Shown: piece after piece, positions 1 to 11,133 of the stretch
Layout of the letters: the number at the start of each line of letters is the position of its first letter
Numbering within the stretch: position 1 is the first letter of the stretch
NCBI GenBank assembly: GCA_004519485.1
Contig: CP038128.1
Location: 1,009,001 to 1,073,000 of the forward strand
From: Nannochloropsis oceanica
Lineage: Eukaryota > Sar > Eustigmatophyceae > Eustigmatales > Monodopsidaceae
Direction of reading: 5' to 3'
DNA: 64,000 nucleotides
Made by a program: the position numbers and the translations under genes
The notes under the pieces: model-generated
Database searches by the model: none
The model's input: only the letters and a program-made list of their open reading frames with translations
What the model was told of the DNA's origin: nothing

Positions 1-1620
1 AGTCCGGCCGCATCCATCGATGCACGCCGTCTGCTGTTATCCATGTTGTCCCTATGTGCGTGTGCGGTGGCGTGAACGGGGTGAAACACTAAGGGTTTGG
101 ATGAGTTAAAGATAGGGTATAAAATGACAAAATGGAGAGAAGGCCAAAATCCAGCGGCAGCACCCAGAGGATGCATATCCATGGACAGTAGAAAATCTGG
201 CTCTTTCAACGATTTATTTAGGCAGCAGTAGAGGCTTCTTCCCCCGCTGCGTTCATGCAAATGGACGCAGTCACTGCTGTGGATACACGGATGGCGGCGT
301 GTCCCGCAAACTTTCAAGGAAAGCGCCTTGCCAAGCCAAATGCATCATTCTGTCAACATGATGATGAGAAGACGGTCAATCTCAAGGGGGAAAGAGTATG
401 CGACGCCGCAGTGGAGGGGGGCTCGGCAAGCAGGAATGCTCGACGAGGCACGCAAAAAAGACTCAATGCCGGCCAGTGCCACCGATTGCGGTGATGCCTA
501 TCACGCTATTGGACTTCCGGTCGCTATGGCATGACATCCGCCTATTCGCTGCCCTTTCTCATCTCATAAGCCGTTGTGTGTAGACCAGTTTTGAGGGGGC
601 CGTGGCTTGAAGAACATTTTGGGCAGCATCATCATTTGCCTATGTTGCTGCTGAAGAGCGTCCGCATGCGATGCTGGAAACAAACGCGTCGAGACGCGAG
701 GAGGAAAGAGGGCGCAACTTATTTGCACTCCACGTGGTTGACTTGGTACCTGTTATTGTGCGGTGTTGTTATGCTCGTGTCGTTGCTTTCGTGTCGCGCT
801 ACTGGATGAATATCATTTGTGGGGTCGTTATTGTATTTCGCTGACTTGTTTTTGTTTTGAGTGCATCCTCCTGGAGCATTTCTCCCAATACCAGCCAAAG
901 CAGGTCGGCCCTCTCCTGTGCAGGGCAACACACTGCCATGGGCAGGGCGCTCAGGTCTTGTGCTTTTGAACCATTTCGGGGCTCCTGCGGCTCTGACACA
1001 ATATCGTGACTTTCAATCGACCTCCCCGCAGCGCACAGCCAGTTGTGTGCATTGCTCTGAGCTAATTTGACTCCTTTTTTCACATTCAGGCCTCGCCACT
1101 CGTCTGGAAAATTCTCATAAACTTTATTGTCACTATAAACATGCTTTTTGTGTCTGGAAACCTAAGCACAAAAGGCGTTCCGTATGTAGAGGAGGCAGGA
1201 GGTTGTTGAGAGAATTCACAGCAACCTACTTGCTTCGAAAAAAGCTATGGATGGCATGAACGAACAATTAGTTTACAAGTCTGAACATCTTCAGAATATT
1301 TGGTGTCGTAAACATGGCCATCTGCACCAGTCTGAAAAGAAAAAGATGCGTTCGGTATGTCCATTTCTCTTTTTATTTACGTGTGCTTGTGAAGAAAAGC
1401 GGGAGTCAGGAAGGCCGCCCGTGCCCAAAAATATATCAAGTGAGAAAATGTTCATTGAGAAAGGTATAGATTGCACGTATCAAGCACGTATCAAGCATCA
1501 AAGGGCATCTGCAGCGACACAGGTGGTGGACAAGGCCTCGGTTGAGGTTATGCAAGTCATGGAACTCCCTTTATGGTAAGGAAGAATTCCGAAAGTAGTG
1601 TTCTTCCGTATCCCTCCACT
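1..1620. other. Intergenic, no supported gene
   Basis: Only short open frames occur on both strands, none above about 110 codons, with no recognisable domain and no consistent splice-linked series. The stretch just before the tRNA at 1621 is also unremarkable. I see no supportable gene here. Confidence 0.5.
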
Positions 1621-1720
1621 GCTCCTGTAGAACAGTTGGTAGTTTCGTCGGTCTCATAATCCACCCTGTCAGGGGAGCCGAGTCATCCGGAGGTCATGAG
1701 TTCGAGCCTCATCGGGAGCA
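1621..1720 (+). tRNA. tRNA-Met (CAU) with a 26-nt intron
   Basis: The ends pair as a 7-bp acceptor stem (GCTCCTG with CGGGAGC, one G-U), followed by an A discriminator at 1720. The D arm pairs GAAC with GTTT around AGTTGGTA, and the T arm pairs ATGAG with CTCAT around TTCGAGC. The anticodon CAT lies at 1655-1657. The arm closes only if about 26 nt (1659-1684) are removed one base 3' of the anticodon, the standard eukaryotic tRNA intron site; ATCC repeats at both intron borders. Removal leaves four paired positions and one T-T mismatch in the anticodon stem. This fits an elongator tRNA-Met; nothing marks it as an initiator. Confidence 0.85.
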
Positions 1721-1908
1721 ACGAAGGTTACTTCAATCTTTTTAGCTTGTGGTTGTTTTGGGGGCGCAAAGGTCGGGCAAACCACTCGCTGGGTCTCAAT
1801 TTCGGTCTTGCCTAAGTGGCACCTATCATTCTCCATCGTCATTAAAAAGTGGGCTCTTCCAAACTTGTTTCAAACATTGTTATTTTTTGTGTGTGTTAAA
1901 TAGTCTAG

Positions 1909-1965
1909 GTCCGGCTGGCCGAGCGGCTCAAAGTGGCCCATGTGCTACCTGTGGTTCAATCGCAG
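1909..1965 (+). other. Degenerate tRNA-like element with A and B boxes
   Basis: An A-box-like TGGCCGAGCGG at 1916-1926 and a near B box (GGTTCAATCGC) at 1953-1963 sit about 190 bp after the tRNA-Met. The 5' part resembles a Leu/Ser-type tRNA (GTCCGGCTGGCCGAG). However, there is no matching 3' acceptor strand, no readable anticodon arm or variable arm, and the B box lacks the usual C61. It could be a tRNA pseudogene or a pol III promoter relic of a SINE. The rest of 1721-2587 shows no supported gene. Confidence 0.4.
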
Positions 1966-2587
1966 GGCATCTTGTGCCCCCTATCCCGAATGTTAACGTG
2001 GCATATCCCATGTTCATGGTTTCCCGTCCACACTTTAGCAAAAGTCACATCAGTTTCTAAATAAAGCAAATGAACAGAGTGAATAAAAAGGCAGAATGTG
2101 AGTGGGTCAGAGAACCCCTGTGAGTTGAGTATGTAACTGGTCCCAAGGGAATTTAGCAAAAAGCTGCTTTCAAAAGGCAACAATCCATTAATGGCAAGAG
2201 CGCTGCCGTAACTTTCTAATGCCATCGGGAACCGTCACTTTCCAATTAATAAAGCCCTACCCCACGGCGGTGCCTGATGGCGAGCATTCAGCTCTGTTAC
2301 CCCCCAAATACCCCCCACGAGAAGAGGGAGGGGAGGGGACGTGGACAATATATAACAATATAATACAATCTGCTGCTTAAAGCACGCAGAGCTTCTTTTT
2401 TCCTGATTCACTCTTGTGCCGTCGTTCGTTGGTATTATTTTTGATCGAGGTTGGACTTGGAGGGGGGGGGCTCCGTTCGGCCCCCGCGTCTTCGGGTACG
2501 TATTCTTCTCTCGCTACGTGAGCGCCTGTGTAGATTTCTCTCTTTTTCTCATCCTCCCATCTTCCCTTCTCCCTCCTCTACGCCTGA

Positions 2588-4940
2588 TTAATCAACCTTG
2601 ATAGCCCCGTATATCTTCCGGGTAAACCATAAACAGGAGAAAAGACCGATTGCGCCAGTCATGAGGGAAAATGCCATGGAGATCATGCCCATGTATGTGA
2701 AGTAGATGAAGATTGAAACAGCAGCATCAATGTGAAGCTTGCTCTCGAAATACCAAATGGAATACACGAACAGGTACATTGCTGCCGAGCCTGAAGAGAG
2801 GAATGAACGCCACCACCACCGATAATCCTCATTGCATAGCTGGAAGTACGTCATGACGATTGTAATCTCTGCGCATGTCGCCACTAAGATGAAAAATACG
2901 CACATGAGAAACCCAAACACGTAATAAATCTGATGCAACCACAAAGCAGACATAATGAAAAATAGCTCAATGCACACAGCGCCGAACGGCAAAATCCCCC
3001 CAAGGGCAATCGAGAAGAGCGGGCGTGTATACCACATCTGCTCAGGGACATGCCGTGCTATCTGGTTCGTCCGCACCGGCACCTCCAATGCGTCTTTCTT
3101 AAAGCCGAAGTAAGACCCCACGAACACAAGAGGGCTCGACACACCTAACCAGAGGACCAACAGGCAGAGCACCCAGACAAAGGGCACGGCCGTCGAGGAG
3201 TTCTCAACCATCGCCACAACATTCAACACGGAAAACATCGCAAACATCACCCCCGGAAACAAGGTTGCCGTCAAAATGGTGTTTCGCCGCCAGTCCTTTC
3301 CTCCGAAAAGCTTGTAGAGCCTTGCAGAGGAGTATCCAGCTACCGAGCCCATGAACACGAAGAGGAGGAGGAGGGAGGTCAGGAGCCCCCCGCGGTTCGC
3401 CGGAGACATGAATCCCAACAGAGCGAAAGTCAGGGTGGCTGTCGCCATGGCCAGGAGCTGGGCGCCCGAGCCGGCGAGAACCGCGAGGAGCATGGGCGAG
3501 GTTTGGGGTGGGCGGAAGACGTCTCCGTGCACGAGCTTCCAACCACTCTCCTCCTGGGCCTCCTCCAAGGTTTGCATCTCATTGTAATTGCTGATGTCGC
3601 GGCGCAATGTCCGGAGCATGATCATCGCTACAACACCCGTGAGGAACAGGACAATCATTAGTGAATTAACGATGGAGAAATAGTGGATCTCATCGTCAGG
3701 GTTGCCAGTAAAATAAACATCCCACCTGTGGGACCAGGGCACGTCCGACTCCTTCCACTCAACATCATAGGTGAAAATGACCTCCCCCTCGGCCTCAACC
3801 GTTTGGAACCCTTCCGACTGGTACTTGACATGATTCATGTCGTTACACGTGTCCAGGACGGTGGTCTCGGGGTTGAATGTTGCCTGAGGGGGGAGGCAAG
3901 GGAGGGATAGAGGAATGGAGGAAATAGGGTAAGTTGGGATGAATGTTTTCTTTATAGAGGTTTGGAAAACCGCGATAGCAGGGATAGAAGCTTGCTTATT
4001 CGAACAAGAGCGAAGCATCAGTATATTCCTGGCTCTGTCTAGGCCCTTCGCTCCCCTCCTCCCTCCTCCCCTTCGACCCCAACCCAAAAACTCACCTCCC
4101 CCTTATTATCCCACCTATGCTTCACCGAGAACGGCACCACCTCAAATCCGACGATCCTAGAACCCTTAAACAAGGCTGGGTCCTCATTATATTTAATTAT
4201 GATTCGGACGTGGTTGTAAAGGCAATGCACATTAGGATCTGTATACGTCGACGGGGTCACAAAGCCAATCGGAAACCCCCGGGAAATGAAATTGAAACGA
4301 TCGTTCCGCACCGCCGCTGGCAACGAGTCCACCAACCAGTGTACGCGATACTCCTCATCAATCAAATCCCGGAACATCCTCATGTCCTTGTCGGAATAGA
4401 ACTTGGCACACAGCTTCACACATGCCTTGGGCACCTTCATTTCAAGCTGGTACGGGCTGTTGGTAATAGCGTCCCCTGCCAGGACCTCTCCCAGGTTCTC
4501 CAGTTCTCCCCGACGCTTCGGTGGGAGACAGAAGGGAATGTCGTAGTATTCGTACGGGATTTGAGTTTTGGTTGAGGTGACTTTGTTCACCTTGAGAGGC
4601 ACCTATGGGGTTACGAGGATGGGGTGGGTGAAGGAGAAAGGTGCTAATCTGAGTTTCATTTGAGCTATTTGTGGGCCGGGGTCTGAAAGGAATCTATATA
4701 GTTGTCATGTGTGGATTCCCTTTCGCGGCGGCTTGGGCCTCGATGCAGCCTTCTGGCGTTCTCACTTTTCCACAAGGCCGCAGACAGGGTCGCGCCCATC
4801 GCACCCAGGCCCTCCCACCCCTTACTCTCACATACATTTTCTCTCAACTCGTAACTTTTGGGTGCCACACCAGGCAAGTAAAAGCCAGCTTGGACCGTGC
4901 CGGCGGCACCAAGGGCGAAGACCACGAGGCTGGCCTTCAT
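2588..4940 (-). CDS. TM9SF/EMP70 nonaspanin (transmembrane 9 superfamily)
   Basis: Three exons are read: 4836-4940, 4096-4602 and 2588-3883. All junctions are phase 0, with donors GTATGT and GTGAGT and acceptors ATAG and CTCAG, giving about 635 residues, normal for the family. Exon 1 carries a signal peptide (MKASLVVFALGAAGTVQAG) leading into FYLPGVAPKSYE, the usual TM9SF lumenal start, and exon 2 opens with VPLKVNKVTS. The second half holds nine hydrophobic segments. The C-terminus is KIYGAIKVD; KxD at the end is the conserved COPI-binding Golgi retention signal of nonaspanins. The family is Golgi/endosomal and acts in membrane-protein sorting. Its start at 4940 is 652 bp from the divergent gene at 5593. 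Confidence 0.93.
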
Positions 4941-5592
4941 ATTAGTTCACAGGCAGCTTGAGAATATGGGCAGATGGGACAGAGTAGACCAATTTGCGCG
5001 GCTAGACAAAAGGCGCACGAAACAACTCAGGGCCTGTTTAGTGGGTTCGAAGGTGCAAGAAATAGGACGACGGTGAGTGTAAGCGCGCGCGTGGGATTTT
5101 GACTCGGGCCTCTCCCTGCTTCATTTATGGGCTTGGGCAGGCGGGATGTAGAAGTGTGCTGCTCCGACACGTCGGTTTTTGGCGAGTGGGAGCAGCAGTA
5201 GATCCCTTGGATCACCCACTGAGCGGCCCAACACCCATCACCAACCCTGCAGCCTCACACTTCCCTGGTCGACATCATTACCAATGACTCTTCGTCGAAT
5301 GAATGGGAATGAGGGGAACCTGCAGGTACATTATTTGAACCGAGAATTTATTCTCTCAACCAATGGTGTTTGTCCGCCCGAAAGGCGCATCAACATCAAA
5401 TCATCATATTATACAAAAACTACGGCCCTCCTCGACGACGGTGGCTTCCCTTAAACAAGCTCCAGGGGAGGGTGCAATCTATTGCTGACAATTTTTCACC
5501 CTCGCCAGTCGCTGCATTCAGATTAGATAATAACTCCATCAGATCTTCCTGGGAGTCCGCACAAAACTCACAGACATAACCAGGGGAAGATC
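4941..5592. other. Divergent intergenic region
   Basis: This lies between the start of the TM9SF gene on the minus strand and the start of the tail-anchored unknown on the plus strand, so it should hold both promoters and 5' leaders. I see no convincing TATA box, and the small open frames inside look random. Confidence 0.4.
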
Positions 5593-6369
5593 ATGGCCAC
5601 CGCCAGCGCAAACGACAAACCTCCACCCTTTGACTTTGCGGCCGCGAATGCCTTCAAACTCCAGCAGGCCAAGGAGCTTTTAGAGCAGGAAGAAGCCAGG
5701 AATCCACCTCCCGCTGACGAAGGGGCAGCAGCTATCGCCTCTGGAAAAGGATACAGTCTGAAGCCGGTGGTGGGCAACGCGCCGGGGGCAAGTCAAGGCC
5801 TGGTGCTGGAAGCGGCGCTCTACGACGGAATTTTGGCCGCGTTTCAATCCGCGGGCGCAAATTTTCTCCAGCCACCCAAGGTCGAGACGCAAGAAGGCAA
5901 CCTCTCTTACATGGTTCGTGCCCGTCATGGCCTGGACTTATACGAGCTCAAGCTCTCATCACAGCGGCATTTTGTACTCGTCCGCGCGGCGCGAAGCTTG
6001 GGCGCATTTGGCCAAGGTGGAGTCGCCGCTACAGGACAGACACACGCGCTTATGGATGTCTCGATGCCTTTGATTGGGCAAGTATACACCCTCATGCTCG
6101 ACTTAAATCGCTACGTCGTGCGTTTGGCCGACGATTCGGTTGCCTTAGTAAATGAGACTGTGCTGTTGGGTAATTTGAATGACAATATTTTCGGTAAGTA
6201 CGGTTTAGAGGCTCACACGACGATGCCAAGGCCGATGGATGCAAGGGGAAGAGGAGGAGGGAAAAGAAAAGTCATTCAACACTGGTTAGGCAACCCCACC
6301 ACTATCCTCTTTGCCTCTGTGGTCATGATCGTGGCCGCTCTCGCCATTGTCCGAAGGCCAAGAAAGTAG
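5593..6369 (+). CDS. Unknown protein with a C-terminal membrane anchor
   Basis: A single exon of 258 residues starts at the first ATG. I do not recognise the family. Residues 1-45 are charged and Ala/Glu-rich (KLQQAKELLEQEEARN), probably helical. The middle (about 70-195) looks like a folded soluble domain with alternating hydrophobics. A basic stretch (RGRGGGKRKV) precedes one hydrophobic segment near 235-252, and the protein ends IVRRPRK. That is the layout of a tail-anchored protein facing the cytosol, on the ER or on the mitochondrial or plastid outer membrane; this is inference. Upstream exons cannot be excluded. Confidence 0.7.
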   Translation: MATASANDKPPPFDFAAANAFKLQQAKELLEQEEARNPPPADEGAAAIASGKGYSLKPVVGNAPGASQGLVLEAALYDGILAAFQSAGANFLQPPKVETQEGNLSYMVRARHGLDLYELKLSSQRHFVLVRAARSLGAFGQGGVAATGQTHALMDVSMPLIGQVYTLMLDLNRYVVRLADDSVALVNETVLLGNLNDNIFGKYGLEAHTTMPRPMDARGRGGGKRKVIQHWLGNPTTILFASVVMIVAALAIVRRPRK

Positions 6370-6519
6370 AAAGGGTAAGTAGTATCGTGACGCGAGTTAA
6401 AGAACAACTATTTAATGTCGGAAGTGCTGTAATACTCATTCTCTGTGATTTCTCCCTCCCGGCTTTACACTCACATACGCTCTCACGCTTTTGTTGATCG
6501 CTATCTATCAAGCTGAATG

Positions 6520-6549
6520 GTGTGTGTGTGTGTGTATATATATATATTT
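6520..6549. repeat. (TG)n(TA)n microsatellite
   Basis: A run of TG dinucleotides followed by TA dinucleotides lies between the convergent ends of the genes at 5593-6369 and 6829-8368. Apart from this the gap 6370-6828 holds nothing I can support. Confidence 0.85.
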
Positions 6550-6828
6550 ATAATTCTTTTCTATTTAAAGTGCCCTCATACACACCGAAATGACATGCAA
6601 TTATTCACATACGCACGCATCCTCTTCATTCTTTTTTTTCTTCCTAATTTCTCTCCTAGTTTCTCCACCTACTCGTCCCATGCTTTCTCTTTTGTCCGCT
6701 GCTCACTTAATTTGTTACCCTATCTATCTTCTTCTTCCTCTTGCGCCGCACTCTTACATCTCCTGACGCTCAGCGTTTGTGCTGTGCTAAATCTATCCCC
6801 TTCCGCATGCCCACGAGTTATCTTGCTT

Positions 6829-8368
6829 TCATCCTGCAATAACCCCCTTCCTCTTCTCCACCAACGCCTTCCCCTTCCTTTCATACGCCCCCCACTGCCG
6901 CCAACCTCGACAATGCTCCCTCACATCCTCGCAATCTCTCACATCCTCCAAAAAAGCCGCAATCACATCCAACTCCTTGTCCATCGTAGCGTCAATATAC
7001 GAGCTACACCCAATCGCATTTTCTGGCTGAAACATGTAAGACAATGGGCTATTATCAACCAAAATACACTGACGCACATCCCGTCCTAGCTTCGTCAAGT
7101 CCTTCACATAGGACCCTTGAAAGAATGTGCAACTCTCCCGATACAGCCGATGCCGGATCACATTGTGTAAATCCAATTGATCAAGCAAAGGATCTGCGTA
7201 CAAAGCGAGGGAAGCTGTAAAAATTACAATCTCGTAATCCTTTGCCACGCGCCGCATAAATTCATCGACCCCCGGGCGTTTTAACACGTACACTTGGTGC
7301 TGTGTCCCCTCAATTACAATTGGAATAACGAAGTCTGCGGCTTCCACAGGCTGAAAAGATGAGTGGGCCAATGTCTCATCCAAGTCGAGGACCAGGCATT
7401 TCTTACCCACATCATCTGGGTGCAGCTCGCCTAAGAGACCATTTCCGTTTCGCTTGATGCTGCCCAAAGAATAGGTTGGAGACGATAAAGGCTTGATGGA
7501 CTGCTTCTTCGTCCCATCAGTGGGGGAAGGGGGGGAAGTACCGGTAGGAATCGAAGTAGCGGTCTCGTTGTCCGAGAGGTGTATTGAACGCAATAGGCGA
7601 CTTAAGAGGGAAAGCCCCGCGACAGGTGCCTGCTCGTCTTGCTCGTGTTGTTCCTTATGGAGAGGAGATGGTGAGAGAGCTACGTGCTGGGATTTACCGT
7701 CCTTGTCCGTTTGGTGCATGAGATTGGCCAGCGCCCTGGGGATAGAAGCAGCGGTTATGGTGGCGGTGGTGGTACTGCTGCTGCTACTGCTGCTGCTGCT
7801 GCTGCTGCTGCTACCGCTGCTGTTGCCAATCTTAAATCCATCCTCCTCTTCCTGTCTGCTCATCAATTTTTCCGAATGGGGCAACGAATTGAAATATGCA
7901 ACCATTTTTTTTGTGTTGGGCGTGGCGTTACCACCTTGATTCGTAGGGGTTCGATTGTTTGCCCATTTGCGAGGTGACTGCAGCCAGGAGCGGGGATCTG
8001 CGAGACCTGACGACGTCTTTCCAAACCAGTTTCTCGGCGTTCCATTTGGTCCGGTAGGGGAAGCAGCAGCGACGTTGATAGGTGGGACAATGACGGGTGG
8101 CATGGCATCAGTATCTATGGTCAGTCCTCCAGCCGCGCCTGTGTGTTTGTGTGTATGATTCTGAGTAAGTGGAGCAAAGAAAATTAAAAAGCATAGGGTA
8201 TAAACCATGGGAGTGTGAGTGAAGGGAGTGGGGGTCAAGCAAAGAGGAGTGTGGAAGAGGCAGGGGAGTGAGAGAGGTGGATCCTTGCCTGCATGAGGGA
8301 CAAAGGGAGATAGATGAGGGGCGCAGCAGACACTTACCCTTGGCACTGAGCCGCCTGACATCTGACAT
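6829..8368 (-). CDS. FCP1/SCP-type RNA polymerase II CTD phosphatase
   Basis: Two exons are read: 8338-8368 encodes MSDVRRLSAK plus one base, and 6829-8138 the rest, about 446 residues in all. The donor is GTAAGT and the acceptor CACACAG, and the split Gly codon matches in phase. The first half is Ser/Thr/Pro-rich with a long Ser run (7764-7815 region). The C-terminal 180 residues are an NIF/FCP1 domain: KKCLVLDLDETLAHSS carries the DxDxT nucleophile motif, and VYVLKRPGVDEFM, YEIVIFTASLALYADPLLDQL and CILVDNSP follow in the usual order. The size and the lack of a BRCT domain point to an SCP/CTDSP-like Ser phosphatase rather than FCP1 itself. The CTD is the family's known substrate; the real one here is not shown. 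Confidence 0.9.
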
Positions 8369-8868
8369 GGCTGTCTTAAATGTAGCCTGGGAGTGAGATT
8401 GTGTGCGGGCAGTCGACACGAAGGTGTATAAGTTATTATTTCCTGCTAGATGTCGTCCCGCGCGAGTTGGGGTGGAGCAGCCAGGGGCTAGATCTTCACA
8501 AGAAAGCACAAAGATAAGGGAGACGACTTGTTTATTTGACTTGTGAACTGTAGTGAACTTGAGGCCTATCTGAGTGTGGGTAAAACAAAGATGTAGGACG
8601 CGGTCGACACCAAGAGAGCATGTCGTCGCTCCGCAACTCGAAAATGGTCCACCAGCCGCCACCAGCCGTTTAATCATTCACCTTTTCTTTCGTATGCTCA
8701 ATCTACGATTACGTTTAAGTCGTGCTTCGTGCGACAAGCTGGCAAAGTGAGCCGTCAAGATTTCTAATTGGTCCCTTTTTGTTTCCCGGATATCTTGCGG
8801 CCTGTACCCCTTTTTCCCTACTCCCATCAGTTCCATCCCCCTCAGAAAGACCTTCAAAGCGTTCCCGC
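8369..8868. other. Intergenic, no supported gene
   Basis: This lies upstream of the CTD phosphatase on the minus strand and downstream of the Cys-rich ORF. It probably contains the phosphatase promoter and leader. Short open frames have no recognisable content. Confidence 0.4.
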
Positions 8869-9712
8869 CTACCCCAGTGCCCACAACCCGCCATAGAGCA
8901 CTGCACCCAGCATCACCGAGGACAGATACGCAGCGCTACTACGACAAGGCCCAGCCGACGTAGTCTGAAGCGCGCACTGGTCGGAGTGGCATTTAGCCTT
9001 GGTGCATGCGTTAATTGTCCAACGTAAGACCGCCTCAGGGCATTTCTGCAAGCAACCCGAATGCAAAACGTAGGCAGCAGCCGCACAATCATCCCCTTGT
9101 TCATTGAGATTGCCGAGACATGTGATCAAGCATTTCGACTGCGCGCCTATTGCAGTATTTAAGTCCGACCACATAATCTTAGAGCCAAAACCACTCGCCG
9201 CCGCGGGATTTGACTCGGGAAGGTCGTCACCTGCCTCGACCGACGATTGCCTCGTTCCCGGGGGGGGCACGATTTTGTCTTCAGGCAGGGCTTTGAGAGC
9301 AGCATCGCAGGCATAGAAACCCATTTTCACATCCACGGTCGGGTAACGGTAAGAAGCTGACGAACCGGCATTCATGGGCAAGATCGCCGTGAAGGGGAAG
9401 TAGGTTCCGGATTTGAAGCTTTGTGTCTTGGGGTAGTTTGGAAGCCAGGCGGGATTTTTGTATGTGGCGGTTTCGAGGGAGGAGATGGAAATTGTCAGGT
9501 TGCAGATGTCTACTTGACCCACGTTGGTCATGGAGCCCACCACTTGCACGTATGCCTTGTCTGTATGTATTGGAGTGAGCCAGATCGATGAAGGGAGAGA
9601 AGGGGGAGGATGTGAGCATCAGACGGGGGGTGATTTCGCACGGTGAGAAAGAGGAAGAAGGGGTCCTGTGAAAAGACAAGTGCCTACCAAATGTGCAAAA
9701 AACACGATTCAT
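8869..9712 (-). CDS. Cys-rich protein with a GPI-like hydrophobic tail, unknown
   Basis: I do not recognise this protein. The main exon 8869-9560 is preceded by an acceptor ACATACAG. An upstream mini-exon 9688-9712 (MNRVFCTF plus one base, donor GTAGGC) joins it in phase, giving about 238 residues. The sequence has many Cys in pairs (CLITCLGN, CLQKCPEAV, CRSS), an N-glycosylation site (NLTI) and a 20-residue hydrophobic C-terminus without a following tail, which is GPI-signal-like. There is no signal peptide in this model. The neighbouring ORF at 9732-10193 has one, so both may be parts of a single surface-protein gene. I could not find a phase-consistent join. Confidence 0.55.
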
Positions 9713-9731
9713 GCTTTAATGCAGGATGTTT

Positions 9732-10193
9732 CTAAAAGTCTATTTCACGACGGGATCGGCCCACCAGCACAAATGCCGGTCTAACGCTACGTTCCACAGG
9801 GCTTGAAATCAACGGATCGAAAAAGCAAGGGCATTGACTTGCAACCTCTGCCACGAGACAGAAAATAACCCCGCTTTGAAAAGAAATCATTCCCTGCTGT
9901 CTACATGTACCGTTTGCCGTATCGTCATAAAAGTTCACGCACATGGCCAAGCCCAAGTACCCGTTGCGGTAGTGGTCGCAGCCAGCTTGAGAGCCTGCGG
10001 AGGAGAGCTGGGAATTGTCCGGTACAGCCTGGATGGTCGTCGACGACATGGTCGTGACGCCAGACATGGAGGAAGACTGGGCATGTGTGACAAGTGTATG
10101 GTAACCAAGAAAGAGGGCTGTCAAGACGAGGGCAAGCGGAGCAAGCGAGCATAGGAGACGGTAGCGGTGGCTCGAAGCAGCAGTATGGCCCAT
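9732..10193 (-). CDS. Small secreted or type II membrane protein, unknown
   Basis: An open frame of 153 residues starts at MGHTAASSHRYR. Residues 13-40 form a strong hydrophobic segment ending THAQS, a likely signal peptide or signal anchor. The rest is Ser/Thr-rich, then has six Cys including CPCF, an NGT glycosylation site and no further membrane segment. It lies just upstream of the Cys-rich ORF at 8869-9712 on the same strand, and may be its 5' exon. In that case the last 20-30 residues here would be intron. Function is unknown. Confidence 0.5.
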   Translation of the reverse strand: MGHTAASSHRYRLLCSLAPLALVLTALFLGYHTLVTHAQSSSMSGVTTMSSTTIQAVPDNSQLSSAGSQAGCDHYRNGYLGLAMCVNFYDDTANGTCRQQGMISFQSGVIFCLVAEVASQCPCFFDPLISSPVERSVRPAFVLVGRSRREIDF

Positions 10194-10779
10194 GATGGTG
10201 GTGACGGAGCAAGTCGCGGCAGGCCAGGCACAAATGCCAACGACGATTTTACTGTGTGTAGTTTTCAATGAGTAGCTAGTGAGAATGGGGTGTGCTGCGT
10301 GGCAAAAGGCTGCACAGGAGCACAAGAAGATGAGGGGACAGCCCGCGAATTAAGTTTTTTCCAAGCGCGAACATTTTCTGTGCACTGCAGCGTCGGCGTG
10401 GCTGCCCTCATTTTTATCTCCTCCAAGGAGTTTCTTCCTTTAAGCAGCCATTTCCGGCTTTCTTGCTATACATTGACCAATTGGCCTATATTTAGCAATA
10501 TAGCACATCCCATAGTCCGTACGCGTCGTCGCTGAAAGGAAGCATCAAGCGAAGTTGAGCACTGCTACGCGTCACCAAGAACGCCCACACGCAAGCTTGC
10601 TCTTACTCTCAATCTCAAGCAAGCTCTAAAGTCTCGATCCACCGCACAAAAACTAAAACAGGGGATGTCTGTGAAGGTTATTTTCTACCACTAGGTTGTC
10701 CAGGGAGAATGGGACCGGCGCGTCAATAATATTCTGGGGTGTTTTACTGGGTAAGCTCAGCTCGTTCGTGACACTTCGT

Positions 10780-11133
10780 ATGTCTCCCCTCCGACGAACA
10801 CCATGTAGAGACGCATGCCACACTGCCAGCCTACGTGCCTTGGCACCACAACCTCCCCTTTTCACATACTCACGCATCCACATATGCAAATCCCATGATG
10901 CTCGTCGACCCGCCCCTCACTTAACCCCTCGTACGCACAGAGAGGAAAGGATGAGGGAAACGCAAGATCGTGGCGGCCGGAATCTCCTGGTGCGCCTTGC
11001 CAGCTGGTGGGCGGGATGTCCCTTACCGTGGAGGAAAAAAGACGTACCCACAGCAACACTATCAACGTATGGCGTCGCCGCTGGTACGTTTCTCGCCTGG
11101 AATGTATATCGTCGCAGGGAGGGAAATAGTTGA
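10780..11133 (+). CDS. Possible small single-pass membrane protein
   Basis: The open frame has an ATG at 10780. Its last 60 residues look the most protein-like: a basic region (LPWRKKDVP) followed by a short hydrophobic segment (YGVAAGTFLAWNVY) and RRREGNS. That resembles small mitochondrial inner-membrane subunits, but I cannot name a family. The first half reads like translated non-coding DNA and may be 5' leader or intron. The remaining sequence of 10194-11700 holds no other supported gene. A splice-acceptor-like CCACCAG at 11488-11494 may belong to the next gene. Confidence 0.25.
   Translation: MSPLRRTPCRDACHTASLRALAPQPPLFTYSRIHICKSHDARRPAPHLTPRTHREERMRETQDRGGRNLLVRLASWWAGCPLPWRKKDVPTATLSTYGVAAGTFLAWNVYRRREGNS

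Noticed and set aside
5063-5090. B-box-like GGGTTCGAAGG
   Set aside because: There is no A box at the right distance and no tRNA arms on either strand.
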